Below are positions 34,692-44,130 of a DNA stretch of 64,000 nucleotides, piece after piece (the first letter of the stretch is position 1; each line of letters begins with the position of its first letter). Location of the stretch: assembly GCA_964423745.1 (NCBI GenBank), contig CAYRGG010000012.1, positions 1 to 64,000 on the forward strand, written 5' to 3'. The stretch is from CAYRGG01 sp964423745. Its GTDB lineage: Bacteria > Pseudomonadota > Gammaproteobacteria > Competibacterales > Competibacteraceae. A program made the position numbers and the translations under genes. The notes beneath the pieces were generated by a model. That model was not told the origin of the DNA and ran no database searches. It was given only the letters and a program-made list of their open reading frames with translations.

Positions 34692-35897
34692 TTATCCGAC
34701 AGGACTTATGCCTGCAGAGGGATTTTTTTGTTGCGCCTTACGGCCATACAATTTGAGCAACACAATCAATAAAGTACCCAATGCCATTACGGCTGCCGCC
34801 ATGAGCAGACCATCTTCATAACTGCCGCTGCTCGCCGCCATATGTCCGGTAATGGCGGGTGCTGCAATCTGCGCCACACCGTAAGCTAGCGTCATCTTTC
34901 CCATCATCTTAGCCGGACGGGTCGGGTAGTAACGACCGGAAATCGTCAATACGAGACTGACGATACCAATAAAGGTGCCGCCATAGAGCATGGCACTGAT
35001 TAGGGCAATGCCAAGGCTGTCATTAATGGCGGGTAACAAAACACCTAAAATCTGCAAAGAGAACGCCATGAGCAACGCATTGATATCGCCGAAACGTCTT
35101 GCGATCAGGTCCCAAACGATACACGCGGGGGCTGCCGTTAGCCCGATCACCAGAAAGACTCGGCTACCCCAGCCGTTAAGTGCCGGTTGCTGTTCCAAGA
35201 TGGCCACGATGAACGTGGCGCTGATGACATAGCCTACGCCCGCACAAAAGTAAGCCGCCATAAAAAGTTGCATGTAGGTCCTACCGGGTGGAGAGTCTTC
35301 TAGTTTAGTACCGCTATTAGTGAACAGCGTCCTATCCGGAGGTGGAAGCCAGCGCCAGGCGGGCATGAGCAGCACAAGCCCCAACAAAGTGAGCACAAAC
35401 CACTGCTCTCGCCAATCCAAATAGTGATTCATTAGCTCCACAGCGAAGGCCGCAAAGGCAATTCCCAGACCGACCCCTGAAAAATGTAAGCCCAGTTCGC
35501 TACGGTGACCGTGGCGAATCAGCCAGTTCAAAATCAACCCGGAACCGAGCAACAAGCCTGCAGCGCTGCTTAAACCCGCGAAAAAGCGCAAGGCCGCCCA
35601 CAACCAGGGATCGTTGGTGAGCCCCATCCCCCCGGTGGTGATAACAGCAACCACCAGTCCAATGCGATACAGGCGGTCTTTTAGATGTAAATCGTTAATC
35701 AAGGCGGCGGTGAGTGCACCACAAAGATAACCCATGTAGTTGATCGCGGCTAACCAGCCACCTTCCGCAATCCCAAGTCCGGCTTGTTGCTGCATGATGG
35801 GCAGCAAGGGCGTATAGGCAAAACGGGCAATACCCAGCGTCAAGATCAGGCTAATGACACCCGCGCCGAGTACTTGTAGGCGATGAGGGCTGGTCAT
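34692..35897 (-). CDS. YbfB/YjiJ family MFS transporter
   Basis: Twelve-helix major facilitator of 401 residues. The N-terminal GIARFAYTPLLPIMQQQAGLGIAEGGWLAAINYMGYLCGAL is the diagnostic block of the YbfB/YjiJ (DUF1228) family, with TISGRYYPTRPAKMMGKMTLAYGVAQIAAPAITG in the second half. Substrates of the family are mostly unknown. It lies 69 bp downstream (in the transcription sense, upstream) of the GH77 gene on the same strand; no functional tie is evident. Confidence 0.9.
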   Translation of the reverse strand: MTSPHRLQVLGAGVISLILTLGIARFAYTPLLPIMQQQAGLGIAEGGWLAAINYMGYLCGALTAALINDLHLKDRLYRIGLVVAVITTGGMGLTNDPWLWAALRFFAGLSSAAGLLLGSGLILNWLIRHGHRSELGLHFSGVGLGIAFAAFAVELMNHYLDWREQWFVLTLLGLVLLMPAWRWLPPPDRTLFTNSGTKLEDSPPGRTYMQLFMAAYFCAGVGYVISATFIVAILEQQPALNGWGSRVFLVIGLTAAPACIVWDLIARRFGDINALLMAFSLQILGVLLPAINDSLGIALISAMLYGGTFIGIVSLVLTISGRYYPTRPAKMMGKMTLAYGVAQIAAPAITGHMAASSGSYEDGLLMAAAVMALGTLLIVLLKLYGRKAQQKNPSAGISPVG

Positions 35898-36060
35898 GGT
35901 GTTTGCTCCATCGGTGTCTAGGGGTCTCTCGTAACATGTTCTTGCTAAGATAGATAGTGGCAGGCTAACGGCTTATTCCATGGCAATGCACAGGTATCCC
36001 CTCCTCCCTTTAAAGAAATTATCATTGCGCTGGGAGAGCTGTAGTGCTGATGGGCTTGTC

Positions 36061-37761
36061 CTAAAAAGCCTCAAAAATAAACCGGGCTGCGCCAAGGTCG
36101 ATGGTATCGCCGCTCTCTAACGCCACCATTTCATTATTAGCCAGTTTATGGTGGCAAACTTGGACCTCACCTGCATCGGCGCAGTTTTGAATCCAGTACA
36201 TACTGTCTTTGTAAAGTAGATCGGCATGATAAGGATAAACACCTTCAGCTTCGATTTGTAGCCCCCTTTGAGGTGCGCTTCCCATTGATATACGCTTGGG
36301 GAGATAGATGTGCATCGTACGCTCGTGCCCAACGCCTTCCCGTTGGAAACGGGCGTACAGTAATGAACCTTTAGTGTCGATGCCGTTCTGTTTGCCGTTT
36401 TTTTCCTGCAGACAGTTTAACCCGTTAAATGCTTTTTTGAGTTGCCGCTTTAGCTCGTTATCAGCCGTATTTCCAAGCTGCTGCATAAGATTAACGATTT
36501 CTAAGAGGTATTCACCACAGCGTTCGTTGTGGTTTGCAGTGTCTTGAAGGGTGCTTGACGTCTGTGTCATATCCCATTCTAAAGCGATGTTTAAGGTATA
36601 TAGCCCTGCAATATCCAGCTTATCGCCTGAAGCCAAATCGTACCAACGGCCTCTCGTTAACTCCCTACCGTTGAGGGCTGTGTAGCTGCGTTCGTGGGAT
36701 CCAGCATGAATAATAGCTAATCCTTCAGGTCGAGCGCCAATCGCAAAATGCATACGAGAAATGCGCTCATATTTTGGAACAAAACCCAATGCGAAATCAC
36801 CAAAATGCGTTTGGGTACGCTCGTTATAACGCCCAAATACCATAAAGGGTCTGGACACCAATTCAATGCGCTCTGCCGTATATGGGGTACTTTGGCTACG
36901 CAGAAGCGCCCGAGTCAACAGTGCGCCACGACTTGCAGGACTCCTATTGGTTACGGTGATGCCACGTAAATGGCGGGTGTGAATTTCATCCCGCTCTAGG
37001 GGAAGTGTGATGGCTTGGTCTAACGAAGGTAGCGATGATTTAGAAGACGGTTGCGGGGCGGCATCGTCATGGGTTTTTGATTGAGATAATTGAAAAGCTT
37101 GGGATAACTGGTGAAAATCCAGTTCATCCAAGCCTATTGCCGTTGCATGAACTTTGACCTGGGAGTCAACGCTCACACCCGGAAAATTTAAAAATAACTT
37201 GCCACGATTCTTATAAGCGTGCCATATACCCTGATGATCGCAGACATCTATTTGTAAAGACAACGTTGTGCTCATAGGTTCTTGAGGAGCTTGATAGGGA
37301 ATATAGGCAGAACACAAGCTCTGGGCATCGAGCAATCTGATGGGTGGTGGTTGAACGCTGTCAGGAAGTGACAAATCAGCCGAAGAAATGCGAATTAGAA
37401 TCTCACGAAACAGCTGTGTTGTACAGTTGGCAACCCATAGGCACAGGGTACTGGCAGACCCTATCTGATGGTAGTTAGTGGCGCCAAACCCTATGAGTAC
37501 AGATTGGTTTTTATTGAGCAATTGCCGTATATGTTGCTCCTGCTCAACAATAGTCGATTGCTGCAACCCGCAATGTCGTTGAAACTGGGTCAAAACCTGC
37601 TGATCTGCTTTTGTTTTACCGCTTTTCTTACTCCAGATTTTATACAGCAGTTGCTCTAATTGGCGCAGGTTAGCTGGGGTTGGACCTAACTGTTGAGGGC
37701 GGTAATATATGAAACGTTGCAGCTCAGGCGGCCAAGCGATATTCTCTGAAGATAAATCCAT
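36061..37761 (-). CDS. Protein with two FHA domains
   Basis: A 566-residue cytoplasmic protein. A forkhead-associated domain lies at about 310-395, with FMVFGRYNERTQTHFGDFALGF, the conserved RISRMHFAI (Arg/Ser/His phosphothreonine pocket) and ALNGRELTRGRWYDLASGDKLDIAG. A second FHA-like domain occupies the last 75 residues (SMGSAPQRGLQIEAEG, VYPYHADLLYKD, VALESGDTIDLGAARF), where the usual SRxH is YPYHADL, so phosphopeptide binding there is doubtful. The N-terminal 250 residues are not recognised. FHA proteins often work with Ser/Thr kinases or type VI secretion; neither is in the window. Confidence 0.85.
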   Translation of the reverse strand: MDLSSENIAWPPELQRFIYYRPQQLGPTPANLRQLEQLLYKIWSKKSGKTKADQQVLTQFQRHCGLQQSTIVEQEQHIRQLLNKNQSVLIGFGATNYHQIGSASTLCLWVANCTTQLFREILIRISSADLSLPDSVQPPPIRLLDAQSLCSAYIPYQAPQEPMSTTLSLQIDVCDHQGIWHAYKNRGKLFLNFPGVSVDSQVKVHATAIGLDELDFHQLSQAFQLSQSKTHDDAAPQPSSKSSLPSLDQAITLPLERDEIHTRHLRGITVTNRSPASRGALLTRALLRSQSTPYTAERIELVSRPFMVFGRYNERTQTHFGDFALGFVPKYERISRMHFAIGARPEGLAIIHAGSHERSYTALNGRELTRGRWYDLASGDKLDIAGLYTLNIALEWDMTQTSSTLQDTANHNERCGEYLLEIVNLMQQLGNTADNELKRQLKKAFNGLNCLQEKNGKQNGIDTKGSLLYARFQREGVGHERTMHIYLPKRISMGSAPQRGLQIEAEGVYPYHADLLYKDSMYWIQNCADAGEVQVCHHKLANNEMVALESGDTIDLGAARFIFEAF

Positions 37762-37953
37762 TGCGATTAAAAAAGGCTCATTTTTTGCTTAATTTTTAAA
37801 GTGTACAAAAAATCTGCATTTATTGAAGCAATGACACGTCAAAGGTTGTTAAACAGTGGTTTTTTATCAAAAAACGTATGCGATCCCAGTTGATGAATTA
37901 AAGCATAGGAGAATAAAGGATCGTAGGGGATCGATCGTTAAGCGGAGGTGGTT

Positions 37954-38349
37954 TTGAAAATAAGGCATTATGTGTTAGTTCTTCTAGCATTGCTCACAAT
38001 CGCGTTTGCGCAGCCGTTAGTCCTATTTTTAGGAGGTCTTACCCTTATCGGCAGCGTTACCGCCTTTATTTTCTCAGATTTGCCACCGGAAAAGCAGGAT
38101 ATCTGGGAAAGAAAACTAAATGAATCGATTCACCGTTTATTGAGTAAACTAAAAAAACAGCCGAAACCGGAAGGAAATAGACGAGCTCGTAACCGTAAAG
38201 AGATTATAGAACCTTCCTCGCTGATCGAAGAAGCTCATCCTGACTCGCTGATTCGACAGCTCGAAGAGAAAACCAAAACCGACTGGAGAGTTACAGAAAT
38301 CGTCAAACCAGAAGACTTAACGCGCACCTATGATACCGAGCAACGTTGA
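37954..38349 (+). CDS. Small membrane-anchored hypothetical protein
   Basis: About 131 residues. The start is probably TTG at 37954, with GGAGGT five bases upstream; the upstream GTG at 37948 overlaps that site. Two N-terminal hydrophobic helices (YVLVLLALLTIAFAQPLVLFL and LTLIGSVTAFIFS) are followed by a basic then acidic cytoplasmic tail (RRARNRKEII, EEKTKTDWRVTEIVKPED). No family recognised. It is divergent from the FHA gene across a 190-bp gap. Confidence 0.65.
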   Translation: MKIRHYVLVLLALLTIAFAQPLVLFLGGLTLIGSVTAFIFSDLPPEKQDIWERKLNESIHRLLSKLKKQPKPEGNRRARNRKEIIEPSSLIEEAHPDSLIRQLEEKTKTDWRVTEIVKPEDLTRTYDTEQR

Positions 38350-38449
38350 CTCCCCAATCTGTTATGGTCATCATCAAATAAACACTCTACAAAAACAGTT
38401 TTTGTTTGACTTCTTCATTCCAGTAGAGCTTCTCGCAAGGTGATTTTTT

Positions 38450-39265
38450 ATGTCTCAGTTACCGCAATTAAGCGATGCCTCATTGACCTTAGAAGATCGT
38501 GTTGCCGTTTTAACCTTTGAACGCCATGATGTACGTAACGCTTTAACGGGTACGGATTTGGTATCTGATATTGTTAACGCTATTCACTGGGCCAATCGCG
38601 ATCAAGCCGTTTCAGTGATGATCATTACCGCGGCTGGCAGTGCTTTTTCGGCGGGCGGTAATATCAAGGAAATGCGTGATCGTCAGGGTACATTTGCAGG
38701 TAGTGCGCTAGACATTCAGCAACGCTACCGGGAAAGCATCCAACAAATCTCGTTAACGGTGCCCAATGCGGAAATACCGCTGATTGCCGCCATCAACGGC
38801 GCAGCGGTGGGCGCAGGACTCGATTTAGCCTGTATGTGTGATCTTCGTATCGGATCAACCCAGGCGGTTTTGGGAGAGACGTTTATTAATTTAGGATTGA
38901 TTCCCGGTGACGGCGGCGCTTGGTTTTTACAACGCCTCATCGGCTATCAGAAAGCCGCGGAAATGACCTTTACTGGTCGGTTAGTGAAAGCCCATGAGGC
39001 TCATGCAATGGGGTTGTTACTAGAGGTCGTAGAACCTGAGAGGTTACTACCCCGTGCCAAAGAAATGGCTGCGGAGATTGCTGCAAAACCTCCTCAAACG
39101 ATACGTTTTACAAAGCGTCTTATGAAGGTGGCTCAACGTCAAGAATTACCTGAATTCCTTGATTTATGCGCCTGTTTTCAAGGCATGTGTCATCATACGG
39201 ATGATCATATTGAGGCGTTAAATGCGTTTTTAGAGAAACGCACAGGTCACTATGTAGGCAAGTAA
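38450..39265 (+). CDS. Enoyl-CoA hydratase/isomerase family protein
   Basis: Crotonase-fold protein of 271 residues. AGSAFSAGGNIKEM and AINGAAVGAGLDLACMCD form the CoA and oxyanion sites. The two catalytic glutamates of classical hydratases are replaced: the first aligns with Asp in GLDLAC and the second with Phe in GETFINLG, with an Asp in IPGDGGAW. This pattern is common in a large subfamily annotated as enoyl-CoA hydratase whose true reaction is often isomerisation or unknown. No other beta-oxidation genes flank it. Confidence 0.88.
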   Translation: MSQLPQLSDASLTLEDRVAVLTFERHDVRNALTGTDLVSDIVNAIHWANRDQAVSVMIITAAGSAFSAGGNIKEMRDRQGTFAGSALDIQQRYRESIQQISLTVPNAEIPLIAAINGAAVGAGLDLACMCDLRIGSTQAVLGETFINLGLIPGDGGAWFLQRLIGYQKAAEMTFTGRLVKAHEAHAMGLLLEVVEPERLLPRAKEMAAEIAAKPPQTIRFTKRLMKVAQRQELPEFLDLCACFQGMCHHTDDHIEALNAFLEKRTGHYVGK

Positions 39266-39324
39266 AGTAGGAACGATCTGCGAACCGCTCCTACTCCTCC
39301 TACCTTCTTAGCAAGTAAGTACTA

Positions 39325-40305
39325 TTACATTAAGCCCTTTTCTTTATAGTACTGTTCTGCACCTTCGTGGAGAGGTGCCGACAGATTATTGGTAATCATC
39401 TCTTCCTTTTTCAAATTCGCAAAGGCTGGATGCAACCGCTTAAAGCGATCAAAGTTATCAAAAACAGCGCTTACTAACTCATAGATAACTTTTGGATCGG
39501 TCTCACTGGAAGACACAAAGGTAGCGCCGACACCAAAGGTTTCTACATCTTCATCGGTTCCCCGGTACATACCCGCCGGAATGACCGCTTTTGAGTAAAA
39601 AGAATTTTCCTCGATAAGTGATTGGACTTCCGGTCCTGTCACTGGTACAACGACAGAGTCGCAAGCGGTGGTTGCTTCTTTGATAGAACCATTGGGATGA
39701 CCGACAGCAAATACAATGGCGTCTATTTTGTTGTCGCACAGGGCCTGAGCTTGCTCAGCAGATTTTAGCTCAGAGGCCAATTTAAAATCGTCCATGGTCC
39801 AGCCTTTAGCCTCCATCAGCACTTCCATAGTGCCTCGTTGCCCAGAACCAGGATTACCCACATTGACTCGCTTTCCTTTAAGATCGTCGAAGGTTTCAAT
39901 ACCACTATCAGTCCGGGCTACTACTGTAAAAGGCTCGGGATGGACCGAAAACACTGCACGTAAGTCTTGATTAGGGCCTTTTGACTCAAATTCACTGGTG
40001 CCGTTATAGGCATGATACTGCCAATCAGACTGAGCCACACCCATATCCTGCTGACCAGCAGCGATGGCATTAAGATTCTCAACGGAACCGCCTGTAGAAG
40101 GCGCAGTACACTTGATACCATGTTCATCTTGGCCGCGATTCACCAACTTGCAGATGGACTGACCCACCACATAGTAAACACCCGTTTGCCCACCTGTTCC
40201 GATGGTGATAAACGTGTTAGCCCATCCTGCGCTGCTCAACAAAACGGCTAAGACCGTTGCTGACACGATGACAGGGATTTTCTTAAAGAAAAATTTACTC
40301 GGCAT
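39325..40305 (-). CDS. TAXI family TRAP transporter solute-binding protein
   Basis: Periplasmic binding protein of 326 residues. The signal peptide ends near AGWA-NT; FITIGTGGQTGVYYVVGQSICKLVNR, APSTGGSVENLNAIAAGQQDMGVAQSDW, FDDLKGKRVNVGNPGSGQRGTMEVLM and NLSAPLHEGAEQYYKEKGL are the TAXI signature blocks. TAXI proteins deliver substrates such as glutamate-like acids to TRAP membrane subunits, but no dctQ/dctM-like gene is nearby. It is divergent from a paralogue across 272 bp, and convergent with the crotonase gene. Confidence 0.93.
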   Translation of the reverse strand: MPSKFFFKKIPVIVSATVLAVLLSSAGWANTFITIGTGGQTGVYYVVGQSICKLVNRGQDEHGIKCTAPSTGGSVENLNAIAAGQQDMGVAQSDWQYHAYNGTSEFESKGPNQDLRAVFSVHPEPFTVVARTDSGIETFDDLKGKRVNVGNPGSGQRGTMEVLMEAKGWTMDDFKLASELKSAEQAQALCDNKIDAIVFAVGHPNGSIKEATTACDSVVVPVTGPEVQSLIEENSFYSKAVIPAGMYRGTDEDVETFGVGATFVSSSETDPKVIYELVSAVFDNFDRFKRLHPAFANLKKEEMITNNLSAPLHEGAEQYYKEKGLM

Positions 40306-40577
40306 AGACTACCTCATTTATAGACAGATACAGAAAGGCGGGTAATCCCGCTTTCATTTAGTATTTTTTTAAGCTGCCGTGCTTATTCTCTTTCCACACC
40401 GCGTTAACGGTTTTGCTACGTATTAGCCTTATAAACGTAGGCTAATATTTAATATTGGTTAGACATAAAATGTTACATATTGTTAACTGAGTTTATTGTT
40501 TCGTCAGCAAAGGAAGTATAGCCTAAACTCTTATGTCTAATGACAAATTCTAATCTAACTAACTGAGAGCCACCCCG

Positions 40578-41582
40578 ATGGGGACAACTATTAGACCCCT
40601 AACCAGGATTTTTTTCTCGCTGATATTGATGATGACTAGTGCTGCTGGTATGACCCAAAATACCACATCAAGGGTCATTACTATCGGCACTGGGGGAACG
40701 ACAGGTGTGTACCATCCTCTAGGCACAGCAGTATGTAATTTAGTAAATAGGGATTACTCACAACATGGTATTCGTTGTCTTGTAGACGAAACCAGTGGTT
40801 CTATCGCTAATTTGAATGGCTTACGTTCCGGTGAGTTAGATATTGGATTAGCCCAATCCGATCAAGAGTACAACGCTTATCGAGGACTTGGCCCCTTCGC
40901 AGAAAAGGGTTCCAATAAGAACTTACGCAATCTGTTTTCAACCCACAGCGAATCTTTCACGGTGCTGGCCCGCGCCGACAGCAACATTAAAACCTTTGAT
41001 GATCTCAAAGGTAAGCGGGTTAACATAGGTAATCCCGGTTCTGGTCAACGGGCAACCATGGAAGCACTAATGCAAGCCAAAAATTGGACGTCTGCTGTGT
41101 TCAGCGAAGTTTCGGAGTTGGAACCTGATCAGCAGTCCCAAGCTCTCTGCGACAACCAAGTGGATGCCATCATCTATACAGTAGGCCATCCCAACCGATC
41201 TATTCTCGAAGCCACCATTGTCTGTGACTCACATATTGTGCAAGTTGCCGATCCTGTAGTGGATAAACTTGTTCAGGATAATCCCTATTACACCCACGAA
41301 ACTATCCCTGGTGGTATTTACCGTGGTAATTATAAAGATATCAAAACCTTTGGGGTGAGGGCTATGGTGGTCTCTTCGACCAATACACCACAGGAAACTG
41401 TCTACCAAGTGGTTAAGTCAGTTTTTGAAAACTTTGACGAGTTTAACAGAGCCCACCATGTGCTGCATAATCAAACCCGCGAAGGCATGATTATTGATGA
41501 CAGCAGTGTGCCTCTGCATGAAGGAGCTATGCACTATTTTAAGGAGGCGGGTCTGTTAAATAAAACGCCCCCAAACTCCTGA
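40578..41582 (+). CDS. TAXI family TRAP transporter solute-binding protein (paralogue)
   Basis: Second TAXI protein, 334 residues, with signal peptide (FSLILMMTSAAGMTQ) and the same blocks: ITIGTGGTTGVYHPLGTAVCNLVNR, DETSGSIANLNGLRSGELDIGLAQSD, FDDLKGKRVNIGNPGSGQRATMEALM and SSVPLHEGAMHYFKEAGL. It is about half identical to its divergent neighbour by eye, so the pair arose by inverted duplication. The ligand pocket residues around the Gly-rich first strand and the GNPGSGQR loop are kept. No membrane subunit is present, so it may serve a distant TRAP permease or a sensor. Confidence 0.93.
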   Translation: MGTTIRPLTRIFFSLILMMTSAAGMTQNTTSRVITIGTGGTTGVYHPLGTAVCNLVNRDYSQHGIRCLVDETSGSIANLNGLRSGELDIGLAQSDQEYNAYRGLGPFAEKGSNKNLRNLFSTHSESFTVLARADSNIKTFDDLKGKRVNIGNPGSGQRATMEALMQAKNWTSAVFSEVSELEPDQQSQALCDNQVDAIIYTVGHPNRSILEATIVCDSHIVQVADPVVDKLVQDNPYYTHETIPGGIYRGNYKDIKTFGVRAMVVSSTNTPQETVYQVVKSVFENFDEFNRAHHVLHNQTREGMIIDDSSVPLHEGAMHYFKEAGLLNKTPPNS

Positions 41583-42183
41583 GACGAATTAAGCAAAAAC
41601 ACCGGTAAAATAGGTTGATACAACTTTTATATAATCAATTTAACGCTGATATGTTCATTATTTTTGCTCTCTTTAATTTATCAAGGACGCAAAAATCGCA
41701 TAAAGTGTTCAAAAACGTCAGTAAAATTCTGGTTTGCAAAATCTAAAAACTTGTTTCTATTTGACTAAAATCCTTACATACAAGGCTATTACTGCTAGTT
41801 CCAAAGGATACTCTAACATTTTCCTGTCGACGTAATGAAAGTCTCTCAAACCATCGGCACCTCTCTTACGAGCCATTTGAAGTACTGTTTTTGAATGAAT
41901 TCTAACGTGATTACGCAAAAACTACGTTTATCTCCGATACGATTGACACTTAAATAAAACGCCCTAAGTTATCCGGTGTTATGGAAGGGCCTTCGCCGTT
42001 GGGAGACGGCGATGGAGCGTACATGGACGTATTCACAGCGTTCCTGATATAACACCGGATAAGTTATAGGCAAGTACTTAACCTTCGAAATTGGAGAGAC
42101 ACCACAATAGATGGCACATATATTGTATTACGACCTTATGCATGATGAAGGACAACCAAAATCGATAGTAGGGAAGAGGTCAA
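41583..42183. other. AT-rich intergenic region with one palindromic element
   Basis: About 600 bp before the secreted hydrolase gene. It is AT-rich, lacks convincing genes, and contains the palindrome at 41969-42062 plus presumed promoter sequence for the downstream gene. GAGG at 42174-42177 is the downstream ribosome-binding site. Confidence 0.6.
41969..42062 (+). repeat. Palindromic element, second type
   Basis: About 94 bp with perfect 14-bp inverted ends TTATCCGGTGTTAT and ATAACACCGGATAA, an inner hairpin GCCGTTGGGAGACGGC and the core GGACGTATTCACAGCG. The ends differ from the other elements but the layout and the GTATTCAC-GCG core are shared, so it belongs to the same superfamily. Confidence 0.8.
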
Positions 42184-42186
42184 TTG

Positions 42187-43950
42187 ATGTTTGCTAATTA
42201 TTTTTCGACGCAGATGCATTTATGCATTTTTAGAAAACCTATTTTTAATTTAGCAGGTTGCAGCAACTGCTTTTATTTACGCGACTTATTTTTAAGCCTG
42301 AGTTTGGTTTCTCTTTTGTGTTTTCCAGGGATCTCAATCAGTGACACTGTTGCTAACTCAAAGGGTATCGAATTAGGAAAAAGTGATCCAAAACTTGGAT
42401 ATACAACCGATTGTAAGATCGTGGATCCTTTCCCCGCAAACCTTATCGATAGCAGCGGTTTGAACAAGCGCCATGGCAGCATTCGCTTTAAGGCTCGAGA
42501 TGGAAACACAATCACCGCCTTCACTTACCGCGCTAGCCAGTTTGACGGTAATGGGCCGATTCTGTTTGTCATGCATGGCTCAGGGCGAACCGCAGAGTCT
42601 TACCTTAACGCCTTTAAGCCGATTGCTGAGCGTCACTCAGCTTTGGCCGTGGCGCCTATGTTTGAGAAAAATTCCTACCCAACCTCAGAGAGTTACAACC
42701 TAGGCGTCGGTGTTAAAGGCACACCCTCGGATGGCGTGTATCAACCTAAGGCATGGCGGGCGTCGGCGGATTATCTCTACTCCGAGATCGAACACTTATT
42801 CGAAGCGCTCAAGTCTAAGCTCAACAGCCCTCAATGCAGTTACCGCATTTTTGGCCACAGTGCCGGTGGTCAGTTTACTCACCGCTTGCTCACCTTTCGT
42901 CCGGATGCTCGCGTCTTTCGTGCTGTGGCTGCCAACAGTGGTTGGTATACTTTACCAACTAATGGTAATGGTAATGGTAATGGTAGTGATCGGAATTACT
43001 TCATGCCTTACGGTTTGCAAGGCAGTCCCCTCACAAGCGATGATCTTAAGCAGACCTTCAGCCGCGAGCTCGTGGTGCTACTTGGCAGTGAAGATACCCT
43101 TACCGCTAAGGAGGACTCCAATGTACGTGGCTCGACCAAGGCAGAAGCACAAGGACCTAACCGATTGCAGCGTGGCAAGTCTTACTATAACCACGCCAGT
43201 TCGCAAGCTGCCACCCTAGGGTCAAAGTTTGCTTGGCTCACCGACACCGTGTTGGGGGCGGGCCATGACAAGGATGAGGTGGCCGCATCTGCAGGATGGT
43301 ACTTATTTCGCAAAGCTGGAGAGCGCCCTTGCACACCCAGCACGGCCGCCGAGGCTAAAGGGCTTGTGATTAACGAAATTTTGGCTGATCCGCCTAAGGG
43401 TTCTGCGGGTGATGCCAACAATGATGGCACACGAGATGCCAATGACGACGAGTTTGTAGAGCTGGTCAACACTGGATCCACCGAGATTTGTCTGACAGGC
43501 TGGACCCTTGGGGATGCCGCTGAGCCGGAACGCCATCGCTTCCCCATCAGTACTCGACTCGCTCCCGGCGCAGCCTTGGTTGTCTTTGGCGATGGGTTGC
43601 CTACCGGAAATTTTGGCGGAGCGCTAGTGCAGTGGGCAGCCTTTGGCGGCAAGATCAATATGAGTAACAGTGGCGATATAATAACTTTGGCTGATCGCAG
43701 TGGCAGAGTTCACTCTCAAATTTCCTGGGGAGACTGTGCCGGTGTTGCCTGCGCTGCTGAGCATATCGATGGCAGTTTAAACCTCGATCAAGCGACGGTA
43801 AGAAACCCAGAACTCATCGGTAAGTGGGTGCCCCATAACACTCTGTCGGCCGGTAAATTATTCTCTCCTGGTCGGCGCTCTGACGGTAAACCGTTCATGG
43901 GTAAGCCACTGCCCCCAACCAACTTATCCATTGAGTTTACTTATGAGTGA
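42187..43950 (+). CDS. Secreted alpha/beta hydrolase with C-terminal lamin-tail domain
   Basis: About 587 residues. A hydrophobic stretch (LFLSLSLVSLLCFPGISIS) after a longish N-terminus is a probable signal peptide. Residues 105-330 form an alpha/beta hydrolase of the polyhydroxybutyrate-depolymerase/feruloyl-esterase-like type: oxyanion VMHGSGRTAESY and nucleophile GHSAGGQ at about 223-229, with late GAGHDKDEV holding the His. Residues 367-480 are a lamin-tail domain (VINEILADPP, GDANNDGTRDANDDEFVELVN, LTGWTLGD), including a Ca2+-binding-like Asp-rich loop. LTD modules occur on secreted nucleases and esterases and may anchor to surfaces. It precedes the CapA gene on the same strand and resembles the hydrolase at 50600-51409. 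Confidence 0.85.
   Translation: MFANYFSTQMHLCIFRKPIFNLAGCSNCFYLRDLFLSLSLVSLLCFPGISISDTVANSKGIELGKSDPKLGYTTDCKIVDPFPANLIDSSGLNKRHGSIRFKARDGNTITAFTYRASQFDGNGPILFVMHGSGRTAESYLNAFKPIAERHSALAVAPMFEKNSYPTSESYNLGVGVKGTPSDGVYQPKAWRASADYLYSEIEHLFEALKSKLNSPQCSYRIFGHSAGGQFTHRLLTFRPDARVFRAVAANSGWYTLPTNGNGNGNGSDRNYFMPYGLQGSPLTSDDLKQTFSRELVVLLGSEDTLTAKEDSNVRGSTKAEAQGPNRLQRGKSYYNHASSQAATLGSKFAWLTDTVLGAGHDKDEVAASAGWYLFRKAGERPCTPSTAAEAKGLVINEILADPPKGSAGDANNDGTRDANDDEFVELVNTGSTEICLTGWTLGDAAEPERHRFPISTRLAPGAALVVFGDGLPTGNFGGALVQWAAFGGKINMSNSGDIITLADRSGRVHSQISWGDCAGVACAAEHIDGSLNLDQATVRNPELIGKWVPHNTLSAGKLFSPGRRSDGKPFMGKPLPPTNLSIEFTYE
42961..42984 (+). repeat. Hexanucleotide repeat (AATGGT)x4
   Basis: Four perfect AATGGT units inside the hydrolase gene encode an Asn-Gly run (NGNGNGNG) after the GHSAGG strand. 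Slippage would change length in steps of two residues without frameshift. Confidence 0.85.
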
Positions 43951-44130
43951 GTCAGAATTGGCTCACTCAAATCAGTTAAAATTAGCTATTCTGAAACAGC
44001 ACCTTTTGAGACTATTTGAATTGAACTCTAAGCAGTGAGAATTAAATACTACATTTTCCTAGCGCATTGAGTTTGATGGTTCTATATTTTTTGGGGCAAT
44101 TCTTGTAGGGGCTGATCTGACTAATGACCA

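Noticed and set aside
39267..39294. Terminator between the crotonase and TAXI genes
   Set aside because: GTAG..CTAC and GGA..TCC form a weak stem without a T tract; not strong enough to list.
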